This document shows positions 6,823 through 14,207 of a DNA stretch of 20,480 nt, piece after piece. Position 1 is the stretch's first letter; each line of letters starts with the position of its first letter. Source of the stretch: Nitrososphaerota archaeon (GTDB lineage Archaea; Thermoproteota; Nitrososphaeria; Nitrososphaerales; Nitrosopumilaceae); the NCBI GenBank assembly GCA_016126025.1, contig JAEFDA010000010.1, positions 1 to 20,480 on the forward strand. Reading direction: 5' to 3'. The notes under the pieces were generated by a model. That model did no database searches. It was not told the origin of the DNA and worked only from the letters and a program-made list of their open reading frames with translations. A program made the position numbers and the translations under genes.

Positions 6823-7319
6823 CATGCAGCTTGTTAGAAGCTTATAAAGCACTGGCATCAAACAAGTGCTCAGAACGTAAATGTAGCGTTATATTGGACA
6901 ATTCATTACTTTCATACTGTGGCGAAAAATTGCGAGACAGCGTACAAGGTTTTAACCATGCGTCTCCGTCACCAGTCTGCGACTGTTTCATATCTGGTCC
7001 AAATGATTGTATATCTATTGTGGAACTAAAACGCTATAGCGGCAGGAATAAGTGCATCGGAGTGGGCCGCGTCCGGAAACAACTGTGCGGTGGCTTTGAC
7101 GTGTTATGTAAGATATTGCGTGATCAACAAAAACTCAGTGTTTCGGTGCAATTTGTATTATGCACAAATGGAAAGTTTCCGTTTCCCTCGCAACTCTCAG
7201 AGTTTCAAAAACCCATATTGACAAACGCCAGCGTGCAAATAACCAAAATATGTTGTAGTAGTAAATTGCCAAGCAGATATACAAAAATAAAAATCGATCA
7301 TGTTACATGCCAAGCATGA
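6819..7319 (+). CDS. PD-(D/E)xK nuclease-like protein, partner of the upstream ATPase
   Basis: 166 aa. The ATG overlaps the ATPase stop (ATGA), so translation is probably coupled. Residues 54-72 read CDCFISGPNDCISIVELKR: an Asp (D55) at the end of one strand, then VELK (E69, K71) on the next. This is the arrangement of the PD-(D/E)xK nuclease active site. A KQLCGGF segment at ~87-93 supplies the Gln-Leu often found after the core. The protein has 14 cysteines, unusual for a cytosolic archaeal protein, without neat zinc-finger spacing. No known family was recognised. Given the pairing, the likely role is the effector of an ATPase-nuclease defence system. An inactive or RNA-directed fold cannot be excluded. 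Base composition matches the ATPase, not the host genes. Confidence 0.6.
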   Translation: MTCSLLEAYKALASNKCSERKCSVILDNSLLSYCGEKLRDSVQGFNHASPSPVCDCFISGPNDCISIVELKRYSGRNKCIGVGRVRKQLCGGFDVLCKILRDQQKLSVSVQFVLCTNGKFPFPSQLSEFQKPILTNASVQITKICCSSKLPSRYTKIKIDHVTCQA

Positions 7320-7404
7320 TGTATAAAATACATTTTGTTCAGTATGACGTAAGATACGATTTGTGCGTCATTAGACGCGATCCGCAATTAAGAATTAAGC
7401 TTAT

Positions 7405-8130
7405 TCACCGATGAGATTCTACCCGTCCAGGCAGTCCTGTTGCTGCGCGTTCCTGCAACCGCAGTGTGTTCACCAACCCGCACAAGATGCCGTTGATTAG
7501 ACCGTATTTACGGCGCGGATTCCTGTACCTGTTACCCATCACCAGAAATATCTTGACGTATCGCATGCTTTGCACGGATTCGTATCCTCAAGAGCGCCCT
7601 GTTGTATGCTTTTTTCTCGGGCCTGAGTTTACGACCGAACTTTCGTTTGATGGCCACCCATGCGTCCCTGTCCAGACACTGCTTCTGCATTCCGGTATAG
7701 GCGCTGTCTCCCAAGTCTAGGGTGCGGGTGCGCCCACCGCTTCCCTGTTGTGGAGTATCGACATTGTGGGGCAGGTCGGCTGAGAAGCCCGCGTTGCCCT
7801 GTTTGAAGAGCGCAAAGTCGTGCTTGCTGCTCTCCACCGATGCTGACTTGTGCACTATCGGGCCATCACAGGTGGTCGCGTACTGTGTCTTCATGGTGTG
7901 CTGCTTTGCTGCTTTGCCTTGCCGTAGTACTTTTTCTGCATTTGGTTGTCCAGTGGCCGGTATATCGGCTGCTCGCTGGCATCAATTAGAATGGCTAGGC
8001 CCGGTATGATCTCTTCAAGATCCTCGGTGGTCTTGGCCTTGTTGACCGCAGCATATATCTTTTCGGAGAGCAGGATGCACCACCTTACCGGTGGCTCGAG
8101 GTTCGCAATGTCCCTTGACACGGGAGCTGT
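7405..8130 (-). pseudogene. Broken IS5-like (DDE_Tnp_4) transposase
   Basis: Reading leftwards, pieces of one transposase can be joined: VSRDIAN; then, after frame changes, VVHPAL and KIYAAVNKAKTTEDLEEI; then LAILIDASEQPIYRPLDNQM (first catalytic Asp); LDLGDSAYTGM (second Asp); RKFGRKLRPEKKAYNRA; RIRIRAKHAIR; and, after a further frame change near 7553, GNRYRNPRRKYGLINGILCG to a TGA at 7405-7407. The third catalytic residue is Lys (AAG, 7568-7570) where the family has Glu in the (V)EHAIR motif. An 8-bp tandem duplication (CTGCTTTG twice, 7901-7916) causes a frameshift; removing one copy restores YYGKAKQHTMKTQYATT. The N-terminal helix-turn-helix part is missing or scrambled. It adjoins the AT-rich defence-like island and may be a relic of its arrival. 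Confidence 0.8.
7901..7916. repeat. 8-bp tandem duplication inside transposase pseudogene
   Basis: CTGCTTTG occurs twice in direct succession. Deleting one copy rejoins the two halves of the transposase frame, so the duplication is an inactivating event. Confidence 0.8.
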
Positions 8131-8310
8131 CTCCATCAATTCGGTCGGCTCCGGCGGGCTGCGCGCCCAGTTCACACTGATAATACGGCCGGCCGAGGAC
8201 GAGAATGACGCTAGGGAGACGGCCACCGACAGCAGGAAGAGCAAGAGCGAGTCGGCATACCACATGTTCGCCACCGACATCTCACCCGAGGCGGTGGGAT
8301 TCGACCCTGA
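8130..8310 (+). pseudogene. Fragment of a second, different transposase (IS4/ISH-like)
   Basis: On the plus strand a short piece reads FTLIIRPAEDENDARETA, then SAYHMFATDISPEAVGFDPD followed by RLPER. The last part resembles the strand before the catalytic Glu helix of IS4-type transposases, where a FATN-like strand is followed by a spacer and YRxRWxIE. The YRxRW helix itself is missing: the frame turns into unrelated sequence after about 8310. It lies head to head with the DDE_Tnp_4 remnant, so the junction near 8130 is either one IS inserted into another or a rearrangement. Assigned from motif resemblance only. Confidence 0.4.
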
Positions 8311-8367
8311 CAGGTTGCCCGAGCGTGCTCCAAAGGCACATTTCCATCTACTGCATCACGCCAAACA

Positions 8368-8375
8368 CATATAAT
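8368..8375 (+). promoter_or_regulatory. TATA-like box of csl4
   Basis: CATATAAT is centred about 27 nt upstream of the ATG at 8398, consistent with a leaderless transcript. Confidence 0.55.
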
Positions 8376-8397
8376 CGCAGCCGCGGGGGCGGCAGCT

Positions 8398-8943
8398 ATG
8401 ACGCTCGTACTCCCCGGCGACCGCATAGCCTCTATTGAGGAGTATGAGGCCGGCCGGGACGCCTTTGACGACGGCGACGCGGTGCGCTCGCTGGTCGTGG
8501 GCAATCAGGACATCGACCCGTCCAACCGCGTAGCCAACATCGAGCGCAGCAAGAAGATAGGGGTGCCGGACCCGGGCGACATTATAGTGGGTACGGTGGC
8601 GGTCGTAATGTCGGTGATGTTCGCCGTCACCATCCAGTACGTGAACGGCAAGCGTACAAAGTCCAATGTGGAGTGCATATGCTCCACCCGGAACATCCGC
8701 AAGAAGAACATCGCGCTGGTGAACGACGTGGTGGAGCTCCGGATAGTGAGCCACCTGAACGGCACCATACACGCCGCCATGGACGACCCGTCCTTGGGCG
8801 TGATACTCACCCGGTGCGTAAAGTGCGGCGGCTCGGTGGTTCCGGTGCGCGACGTCATCAAGTGCATCGAGTGCTCGTGGATAGACGAGCGCAAGCTCTC
8901 CCGCAAGTTCGGCAAGCCGGACTTTCCGGTTCTGGGTGTGTAG
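8398..8943 (+). CDS. csl4: Exosome RNA-binding subunit Csl4
   Basis: 181 aa. Csl4 caps the archaeal exosome, the 3'-5' RNA-degrading complex with an Rrp41/Rrp42 hexamer, and helps recruit substrates and DnaG. The N-terminal domain begins LVLPGDRIASIEEYEAG, typical of Csl4. The central S1-like OB fold runs from about residue 59 (PGDIIVGTVAVV) to ~125. The C-terminus has a zinc ribbon with C140/C143 (CVKC) and C156/C159 (CIEC). Length is normal. The TATA-like box 27 nt upstream fits a leaderless mRNA. It is transcribed alone, converging on the membrane-protein gene at 9020. It is the first intact host-type GC-rich gene after the mobile island. Confidence 0.92.
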   Translation: MTLVLPGDRIASIEEYEAGRDAFDDGDAVRSLVVGNQDIDPSNRVANIERSKKIGVPDPGDIIVGTVAVVMSVMFAVTIQYVNGKRTKSNVECICSTRNIRKKNIALVNDVVELRIVSHLNGTIHAAMDDPSLGVILTRCVKCGGSVVPVRDVIKCIECSWIDERKLSRKFGKPDFPVLGV

Positions 8944-9019
8944 CGGGCGCCGCGGCGGATCCCGGCTGGACACGTGAAACCGCGCAAAGGCCGGACCATA
9001 TGGCAGGCGTATGATGCCG

Positions 9020-9490
9020 CTAAAAGCCGCGGGGCTTTCTTAGGCTGAACGCCGAGCTGAACCCGATTATCACCACGCCAGCGGTGATGACCACAATGTG
9101 GTATGCGAAGACGATCGGATCGCCGGAGATCTCAAAGACGCCGTCCACGACCATCTGGTCGCCGCCGGTGTTCTGTACCGATATGAGGGTGCGGCCCGTC
9201 TCCTGGTGCGTCCACTCTATGGCGAACTCCCCGGCGAACTCGGTTCTGGGCACGGCCGGGCCGCCCTCCCCGGGGCCGGTCAGCTCCAGCTCGAACCGCT
9301 CGGCGGTCACTAGGATGGAGTGGGCCGCCCCCGCGTCGCCACTTATCTGGTACGAGGTGGCCTCGCCCGGACCAAACGTCTCGGTCACCTCCAACGGTCC
9401 CCGCGTCAGGTCCAGCACCATGGACGCGGACCCCAAGCCGATTATCACCGCCCCGGCCACAATGCCGATCACAGTCCGGCTAGTCAGCAT
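9020..9490 (-). CDS. Small membrane protein with extracytoplasmic beta domain
   Basis: 156 aa, no family recognised. One hydrophobic helix at about residues 6-26 (VIGIVAGAVIIGLG core) and a second at about 126-148 (VITAGVVIIGF core) flank a ~100-residue soluble domain rich in beta-forming residues. A short basic tail, RKPRGF, follows the second helix, so both termini are probably cytoplasmic and the middle lies outside. The central part has Trp-His-Gln and repeated Thr/Val strands like a small beta sandwich. A TATA-like box at 9511-9520 lies ~26 nt upstream of the ATG, so the gene has its own promoter although it follows guaB by only 43 bp. I cannot infer a function. Confidence 0.75.
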   Translation of the reverse strand: MLTSRTVIGIVAGAVIIGLGSASMVLDLTRGPLEVTETFGPGEATSYQISGDAGAAHSILVTAERFELELTGPGEGGPAVPRTEFAGEFAIEWTHQETGRTLISVQNTGGDQMVVDGVFEISGDPIVFAYHIVVITAGVVIIGFSSAFSLRKPRGF

Positions 9491-9510
9491 ATCCGTACGA
9501 ATGCTCCCCC

Positions 9511-9520
9511 AAGATAAAAC
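9511..9520 (-). promoter_or_regulatory. TATA-like box of the small membrane protein gene
   Basis: The minus strand reads GTTTTATCTT, centred ~26 nt before the ATG at 9490. Confidence 0.5.
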
Positions 9521-9533
9521 GCTAACTGTATGC

Positions 9534-10964
9534 CTACATCACCGAGACGTCGTGCGGCTGGCTCTCCGCAAAGCCTGCCCGGGACATTCGGACGAACTCG
9601 GCGTTCCCCTGCATGGCCGATATGGTGTGGGCGCCGCAATAACTGAGTCCCGAACGTACCCCTCCCGTCATCTGCTTCAGTATGTCGGTGACGCTCCCCT
9701 TGTAGGGAACCATCGCCTCGACGCCCTCGGCCACGTAGTCGTTGAGGTCCTCCTCCAGGGAGACGGACCCGGTCTCCTTGGACTTGCGCCCTATGGAGGC
9801 GGCCAGAGAGGCCATTCCGCGGTACACCTTGAAGCGCTTGCCGTTCTTGGTGAGAACCGTGCCGGGGGACTCGTCGGTGCCGCCCAGTATGCTGCCCAGC
9901 ATGACCGAGGAGGCCCCCGCCGCCAGGGCCTTGGTGGCGTCTCCGGACGTCCTGGTGCCGCCGTCAGATATTATGGGGACGTCGTTGTCCCTGCCTACGC
10001 GGGCGCAGTCAATGACCGCCGTCAGCTGGGGGACGCCGGATCCGGTTATCACCCGGGTTATGCATATGGAGCCGGATCCCACGCCCACCTTTACGGCGTC
10101 CACCCCCGCGTTTATCAGGTCCTGCGCCCCGGCGGCGGTGGCCACGTTTCCCGCTATTATCTCGCAGCCGGGGAACGCCTTCTTGATGTTCCGCACGGCG
10201 GATATGGCGTTCTGGCTGTGCCCGTGCGCCACGTCCACCACTATTATGTCGGCTCCCGCCTCCAGCAGCTCCTCGGTGCGTTCCATAAAGTCTCCCTTGA
10301 CCCCCACCGCTGCGCCCACCAGCGGCCTCCCCTTGGAGTCCTTGGAGGCCATCGGATAGTCCTCTATGTTGGTGATGTCCTTGGAGGTGAAGAGCCCCCG
10401 TATGCGGCCCTCCCCGTCGGTCACTGGGAGCTTCTCGACGCGGTTGTCCCGGAGCATCCTCTTGGCGTCCTCGACGGATATGCCGGGGGGCGCGGTGACC
10501 ACATCCCGGGTCATTATACTGGATATGGGCCTGTCCTGGTCTGCCCCGAAGAGAAAGTCCCGATCGGTTACTATGCCGGCCAGCCTCTCCCCGTCCACCA
10601 CCAGCAGTCCGGATATGCCCATGTCCTCGGCGTACTTGCGGGCCTCCCGTACGGTGGCTTCCGCCGGTATGGTGTAGGGGTTCTCAATCATGACGCTGCC
10701 GGACCTCTTCACCTTGAGGACCTCGGCGGCCTCATCCTGGATGCTCAAAAACCGGTGCACTATGCCGATGCCCCCGGCCCGGGCGATGGCCACGGCCATC
10801 GCGGACTCGGTGACCGTGTCCATGTTGGCGCTCACAAACGGTATGCTGAGGCTGATGTTCCGGGAGAGCCTGGTGTTCAGGTCCGTCTGGCTCCGGGTGG
10901 TGACGTCCGAGTACTTTGGAACCAAAAGCACGTCGTCAAAGGTGAGACCCTCCCTTATCTCCAA
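9534..10964 (-). CDS. guaB: Inosine-5'-monophosphate dehydrogenase
   Basis: 476 aa. IMPDH oxidises IMP to XMP with NAD+, the committed step to GMP. The start GLTFDDVLLVPKYSD and SANMDTVTE are diagnostic. A CBS pair occupies about residues 95-205 (GIVTDRD, then GLFTSKD). The barrel resumes with AHGHS, AGNVAT and the catalytic loop GVGSGSICITR (C301), then ISDGGTRTSGD, GTDESPG, YRGMAS and VPYKG. Two deviations: the usual GPGS before the Cys is GSGS, and the mobile-flap RYFQ segment of most IMPDHs is not visible before DYVAEGVEAMVPYKG. The start is TTG at 10964; a stop closes the frame a few codons upstream and a TATA-like TTATAA at 10992-10997 lies ~30 nt away, so a leaderless TTG start fits. 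Confidence 0.92.
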   Translation of the reverse strand: MEIREGLTFDDVLLVPKYSDVTTRSQTDLNTRLSRNISLSIPFVSANMDTVTESAMAVAIARAGGIGIVHRFLSIQDEAAEVLKVKRSGSVMIENPYTIPAEATVREARKYAEDMGISGLLVVDGERLAGIVTDRDFLFGADQDRPISSIMTRDVVTAPPGISVEDAKRMLRDNRVEKLPVTDGEGRIRGLFTSKDITNIEDYPMASKDSKGRPLVGAAVGVKGDFMERTEELLEAGADIIVVDVAHGHSQNAISAVRNIKKAFPGCEIIAGNVATAAGAQDLINAGVDAVKVGVGSGSICITRVITGSGVPQLTAVIDCARVGRDNDVPIISDGGTRTSGDATKALAAGASSVMLGSILGGTDESPGTVLTKNGKRFKVYRGMASLAASIGRKSKETGSVSLEEDLNDYVAEGVEAMVPYKGSVTDILKQMTGGVRSGLSYCGAHTISAMQGNAEFVRMSRAGFAESQPHDVSVM

Positions 10965-10991
10965 GCCGTACGGGGAGGTGATGCGCTTGGA

Positions 10992-10997
10992 TTATAA
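10992..10997 (-). promoter_or_regulatory. TATA-like box of guaB
   Basis: TTATAA (within GGCTTATAATCC on the minus strand) is centred about 30 nt upstream of the TTG start at 10964. Confidence 0.55.
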
Positions 10998-11313
10998 GCC
11001 TTTGGTGGTGTAGCTCAGGAACAGGGCCCCACATTAGTCGGCGTAGTGTATTTTCAGCCCTGCAGAGCATATTGGAAATGCGCCGTTCAGGCATGCCGCA
11101 AAAAAATTACAACACGGATGGGACTTGCGCGCGTCAGCCGCCCAGAAAAATACATGCCGTTTCGTCGCGGCGCGCTTTGCGCACGGTATGGCGGATGCAG
11201 AACCGTCTTTTTGGAGGGTCACACGCGCGGGTTTGGCGCGGCTTTTTTTGGAATGGCGGCGGCAAAATATACGTGAATGTACACGCCGGGGAAAAATGCA
11301 GCCAAGTGGGATC
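10998..11313. other. Intergenic stretch between guaB promoter and geranylgeranyl reductase end
   Basis: No convincing coding frame or RNA gene. It holds several A or T runs (11101-11107, 11241-11250 and others). A T-rich tract, TGCATTTTTCCCC on the minus strand near 11290-11302, just past the stop of the geranylgeranyl reductase gene, may act as its terminator. Composition is mixed, with GC-rich words (CGCGGCGCGC) between A/T runs. Confidence 0.4.
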
Positions 11314-12762
11314 CTATCTCTGGTATCTTTTCAGCCTGGTGTTGGACTCGTCCAGCAGGACGTGGAGTTTTTTGCGCCACTCCGCGAAGCCGTCGGGCGT
11401 CTCGGGGAACGCGTAATAGTGTTCTGTGAGCTTTTTGTTTTGCCGCGTGGTGAACCGGAGGCCGTCGGCAAGCTTTTTGTTCAGGGCGCCGCGGATTATC
11501 ATGCCCAGCCTGCCCAGCGCACTAAAGTCGGGGTGTTCGCCCTTGGATATGGCCTCGACATCCAAGTTCCCCAGAAAGTGCTTCATACCGTAGTTTAGCT
11601 GGTCGTTGGTCAGCGTCTGGATGAGGCGGCGAAATACCTCCAGCCCGGCGGTCTTGTAGCCGTACTCGTTTATGAACTCCTTGTTGTACTGCCATAGCCC
11701 CGCCTCGCTGGTGTCCCCTGACTCCAGCGCCTCTGCCACGCATCTGCCCGCTATGGCTCCGGCGACCAGCGCCGGCCCTATCCCGCCGGCATCGAGGGGC
11801 TTGGGCATCCACGCCGAGTCGCCCACCAGCAGAAAGCCGCCGGCCACCAGGCAGTCGTTCTGCCTCCGCACCGAGACCTGGAAGTTTCCGGTGGCGTTGT
11901 TGGCATCCTCGAGGTCTGTGGAGAGGCGGGGGTTTTTGATGGCCTCGTTTGCCTGTACGTACTCCTCTATGAGGGTGGTCACCGTATCCCTCTTGTTCAG
12001 CCGGGCGTTGCGCGCCTGCAGCAGGGTCTTTTCCACGCCCAAACCTATGTTGACCTTGTCATCGCCCTTGGGAAATACCCAGCCATACCCGCCCGGGGAG
12101 GCGTCCTGGTCCAGGTGTATTATGCAGTAGTCGGGATCGAACTGGGTGGTGTCCTCGGCGCCCTTCTCAAAGTACATGATGTGTCGGCCGGTGGACTCGA
12201 CGTCGCGCCGGTCGACCTTCCTCTCTATCTTGTCCGTGTTGGCTATCTGGTTGCGCAGCATCGAGGTAATGCCGGTGGCGTCTATCACCACATGGGCCGT
12301 CTTCTTGTAGGGGTTCTTGGAGCCGTCCACGCCAGCCACACCGACCACCTGCCCGTCGTCGTACAGCAGGCCAGTGAGGTTCACCGAGTAGTGGAACTCT
12401 ATGCCCATGCGCCGGGATCTCTCGTTCTGCCTCTCGGGGAGCAGCTGCCGGTTGAGCATATACCCGTCCCCGTCGAACGGGATGGCCGTCTCCCGGTCAG
12501 GCGAGAACGCCATCACTCCCTTGACCTTGTGCTCTATCTCCGGCTCCTCCCAGGCCACGCCGGTGCGGCTGGTCATGTAGTCCACGGCCTCCTTGCTGAC
12601 GGCGTCCCCGCATATCCACCCGCTCACGCTCTTGCGGCCGGGCATGACGGGGGGGCTGCGGTCCACCACGAGAATCCGGGCGCCCCCGGCATACCGGGCC
12701 ACCGCTTGGGCCGCCACGGTCCCCGCCAGCCCTCCGCCGGCGACTATAACGTCATAGTCCAC
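11314..12762 (-). CDS. Geranylgeranyl reductase family flavoprotein (archaeal lipid saturation)
   Basis: 482 aa from a GTG at 12762. FAD-dependent enzyme of the geranylgeranyl reductase family, which saturates the isoprenoid chains of archaeal membrane lipids. The N-terminal dinucleotide fold reads DYDVIVAGGGLAGTVAAQ (glycines 9-11), followed by a family-type cysteine in GWICGD (C51). DATG at 161-164, GYGWVFPKG at ~225-233 and the second FAD motif LLVGDSAW (VGD at 313-315) follow, then DAGGIGPALVAG. The C-terminal ~100 residues are helical and Lys-rich. The frame stays open for 86 more codons upstream, but a TATA-like CTTTAAATAT at 12784-12793 lies 26 nt from this GTG and FAD proteins of this family begin right at this point. 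Substrate (tetraether precursor or free diphosphate) cannot be read from sequence. Confidence 0.88.
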   Translation of the reverse strand: MDYDVIVAGGGLAGTVAAQAVARYAGGARILVVDRSPPVMPGRKSVSGWICGDAVSKEAVDYMTSRTGVAWEEPEIEHKVKGVMAFSPDRETAIPFDGDGYMLNRQLLPERQNERSRRMGIEFHYSVNLTGLLYDDGQVVGVAGVDGSKNPYKKTAHVVIDATGITSMLRNQIANTDKIERKVDRRDVESTGRHIMYFEKGAEDTTQFDPDYCIIHLDQDASPGGYGWVFPKGDDKVNIGLGVEKTLLQARNARLNKRDTVTTLIEEYVQANEAIKNPRLSTDLEDANNATGNFQVSVRRQNDCLVAGGFLLVGDSAWMPKPLDAGGIGPALVAGAIAGRCVAEALESGDTSEAGLWQYNKEFINEYGYKTAGLEVFRRLIQTLTNDQLNYGMKHFLGNLDVEAISKGEHPDFSALGRLGMIIRGALNKKLADGLRFTTRQNKKLTEHYYAFPETPDGFAEWRKKLHVLLDESNTRLKRYQR

Positions 12763-13125
12763 GACACTCGACTTTGGCCGTCGATATTTAAAGGAAGTTG
12801 CGCCACGGAGATCTGGCAGAGGCAGCGGCCCCGCTACAGGGTTTACGCGCCGTGAGCCGGCTTGGGGGACTGGGCGGCAGGCCGCCCGGAACTCGTACCC
12901 GGCTTCCGTCGGACTGGCCGACTGCGTATAGTACGCATTGTAAGTGGAGACCGGATTGCCGGCATGTGATGCCATTCCCTCGCGGTCTGGCGCCCACCCG
13001 GAATGAGTTCCCGGCTGCATCCTGTGGTGACGGGTCGGATCGTCGCGGGGTCCTCAACGCTTGCGGCTCAGACTGGAGCGGCATTTTCTCCTCATTCCCG
13101 GGTAGTATGTGGAGGCGGCGGATAT
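12763..13125. other. Intergenic stretch; possible unrecognised minus-strand transcript
   Basis: No recognised protein or RNA gene. On the minus strand a TATA-like GGATTAAATATCC (13112-13124) would place a transcription start near 13092. Downstream, GAGGAG four bases before an ATG at 13084 opens a 98-codon frame. That frame is Arg/Pro/Ser-rich and overlaps the TATA box of the next gene, so it is probably not a protein. A non-coding RNA is possible, but no tRNA, SRP or RNase P signature was found. Confidence 0.35.
12784..12793 (-). promoter_or_regulatory. TATA-like box of the geranylgeranyl reductase gene
   Basis: CTTTAAATAT on the minus strand, centred 26 nt from the GTG start at 12762. Confidence 0.6.
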
Positions 13126-13542
13126 TTAATCCAGCCCCAACAGGTGTGCGAAAACCTCTTCGGGGCGGCCAGCATATGCTGGCACCGTGATGCGTATACG
13201 AACCGCGCCGGAGTCGCTTAGCTTGACGTGGCCGGAGACCATCTCCTGCTTGTCCAGCCGCACGTACAGGGTAGAGCCGTCCGTCCTGCTGGGGAGGGTC
13301 TCCCGGATGTGGTCCAGGTCCGCATCGGAGAGGGTCTCCCGCAGCCTCTCCAGCACGTCGCGGGCCTCCCCCTTGCGTAGGAATGCGGATGTGGTGATTA
13401 TCGTATTGCCGTAGTGCCCTTCGCTTCTGCGGGTGTCCAGCGAGTCGGGGCGTATGCGCAGCACCTCGACCAGCGAGTGTACTATGCGGGCCTCATCCTC
13501 GGTGGCATGCGCTATTATATCGACGCGGACCTGCGGGATCAC
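13126..13542 (-). CDS. COG1325/DUF54-type RNA-binding protein (predicted exosome-associated)
   Basis: 138 aa from GTG. It resembles the archaeal COG1325 family, long predicted as exosome-associated RNA-binding proteins with an L5-like fold. Recognisable features are the opening strand VRVDIIAHATEDEARI, the central EGHYGNTIITTSAFL (GHYGN being the family hallmark) and LYVRLDKQEMVSG. It begins four bases after the S3Ae stop, so the two are co-transcribed. Close linkage of this family to ribosomal and exosome genes supports an RNA-processing role. Biochemical activity is not established from sequence. Confidence 0.8.
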   Translation of the reverse strand: MIPQVRVDIIAHATEDEARIVHSLVEVLRIRPDSLDTRRSEGHYGNTIITTSAFLRKGEARDVLERLRETLSDADLDHIRETLPSRTDGSTLYVRLDKQEMVSGHVKLSDSGAVRIRITVPAYAGRPEEVFAHLLGLD

Positions 13543-13546
13543 GCGG

Positions 13547-14158
13547 CTAGGCCTCGAGCATCGCTATCTGCTTCTCGGCAGTCCGCACAAGCTTCACCTT
13601 CTCCAAGCCCACATGCCTCAGCCTTATGAGCTTCTTGCCCTCCGAGAGTATGCTGGCGTGTATGTCCCCAAAGCAGGTCTTTTGCACGAACTGGTGTATG
13701 TCCAGCTGGGGCACGTCCCGGCTGATGACGTTTCGCGCCGCCAGCCGCAGGGCGTGCTTGCGGGAGCTGTTCAGCTGTTGGTGGGTCAGCGCTATCACGT
13801 TTATGCGGAAGACGTAGCCGTCCTTGGTCTCCGCGTCTGTGATGAAGTTGACCTTGGAGGAGCCCCGGCGTACCAAACTCTTGAGGTACTCCTTGGAGTA
13901 CTCGTACCTCTTGAATATCGTGTATGCGGTGTCGCCTTCTATGCGGTCAATCTGGAAGTACAGCTTGATGTTGTACTGGGAGGGATCGCCTTGGAGTATG
14001 TCGTGGAGCGTCTTCTCGATGACCCGGCCCTTGGCGTTCTCATCGTCGGTGATGGGTATGTATGCCAGCTTGTTGTAGTTCATGGACTCGGGCGCCACCA
14101 CATGCACCCAACGCTTGTCCCTCCACTTGTCGCGGGTGCGCCCCTTCCTGCGTGCCAA
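13547..14158 (-). CDS. rps3ae: Small-subunit ribosomal protein S3Ae (eS1)
   Basis: 203 aa from TTG. The archaeal/eukaryotic ribosomal protein eS1 sits on the small-subunit platform near the mRNA exit. The start ARRKGRTRDKWRDKRWVHVV is characteristic. IPITDDENAKGRVIEKTLHD, then KLYFQIDRIEGD and SRKHALRLAARNVISRDV follow. A longer frame to 14230 exists, but the conserved N-terminus begins at the TTG at 14158, a GGAG lies just upstream, and a TATA-like box at 14180-14190 is 27 nt away. It has its own promoter in the 49-bp gap after serS, although it lies at the end of the S15-recJ-pcc1-serS run. Confidence 0.93.
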   Translation of the reverse strand: MARRKGRTRDKWRDKRWVHVVAPESMNYNKLAYIPITDDENAKGRVIEKTLHDILQGDPSQYNIKLYFQIDRIEGDTAYTIFKRYEYSKEYLKSLVRRGSSKVNFITDAETKDGYVFRINVIALTHQQLNSSRKHALRLAARNVISRDVPQLDIHQFVQKTCFGDIHASILSEGKKLIRLRHVGLEKVKLVRTAEKQIAMLEA

Positions 14159-14179
14159 TTCTCCAAGGCACTTTTGCCC

Positions 14180-14190
14180 AAAATATAAGG
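14180..14190 (-). promoter_or_regulatory. TATA-like box of rps3ae
   Basis: CCTTATATTTT on the minus strand, in the gap after serS, centred about 27 nt from the TTG start at 14158. Confidence 0.6.
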
Positions 14191-14207
14191 GTATACGGAA
14201 AGGTGCG

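Noticed and set aside
9084..10997. 637-codon plus-strand frame opposite guaB
   Set aside because: Antisense shadow of the IMP dehydrogenase gene; its composition (Gly/His/Tyr/Val-rich) is that of a shadow frame and it spans two genes and a promoter.
12763..13020. 86-codon N-terminal extension of the geranylgeranyl reductase
   Set aside because: It runs through a TATA-like box 26 nt from the GTG at 12762, and the FAD-binding strand that normally opens these proteins begins exactly there.
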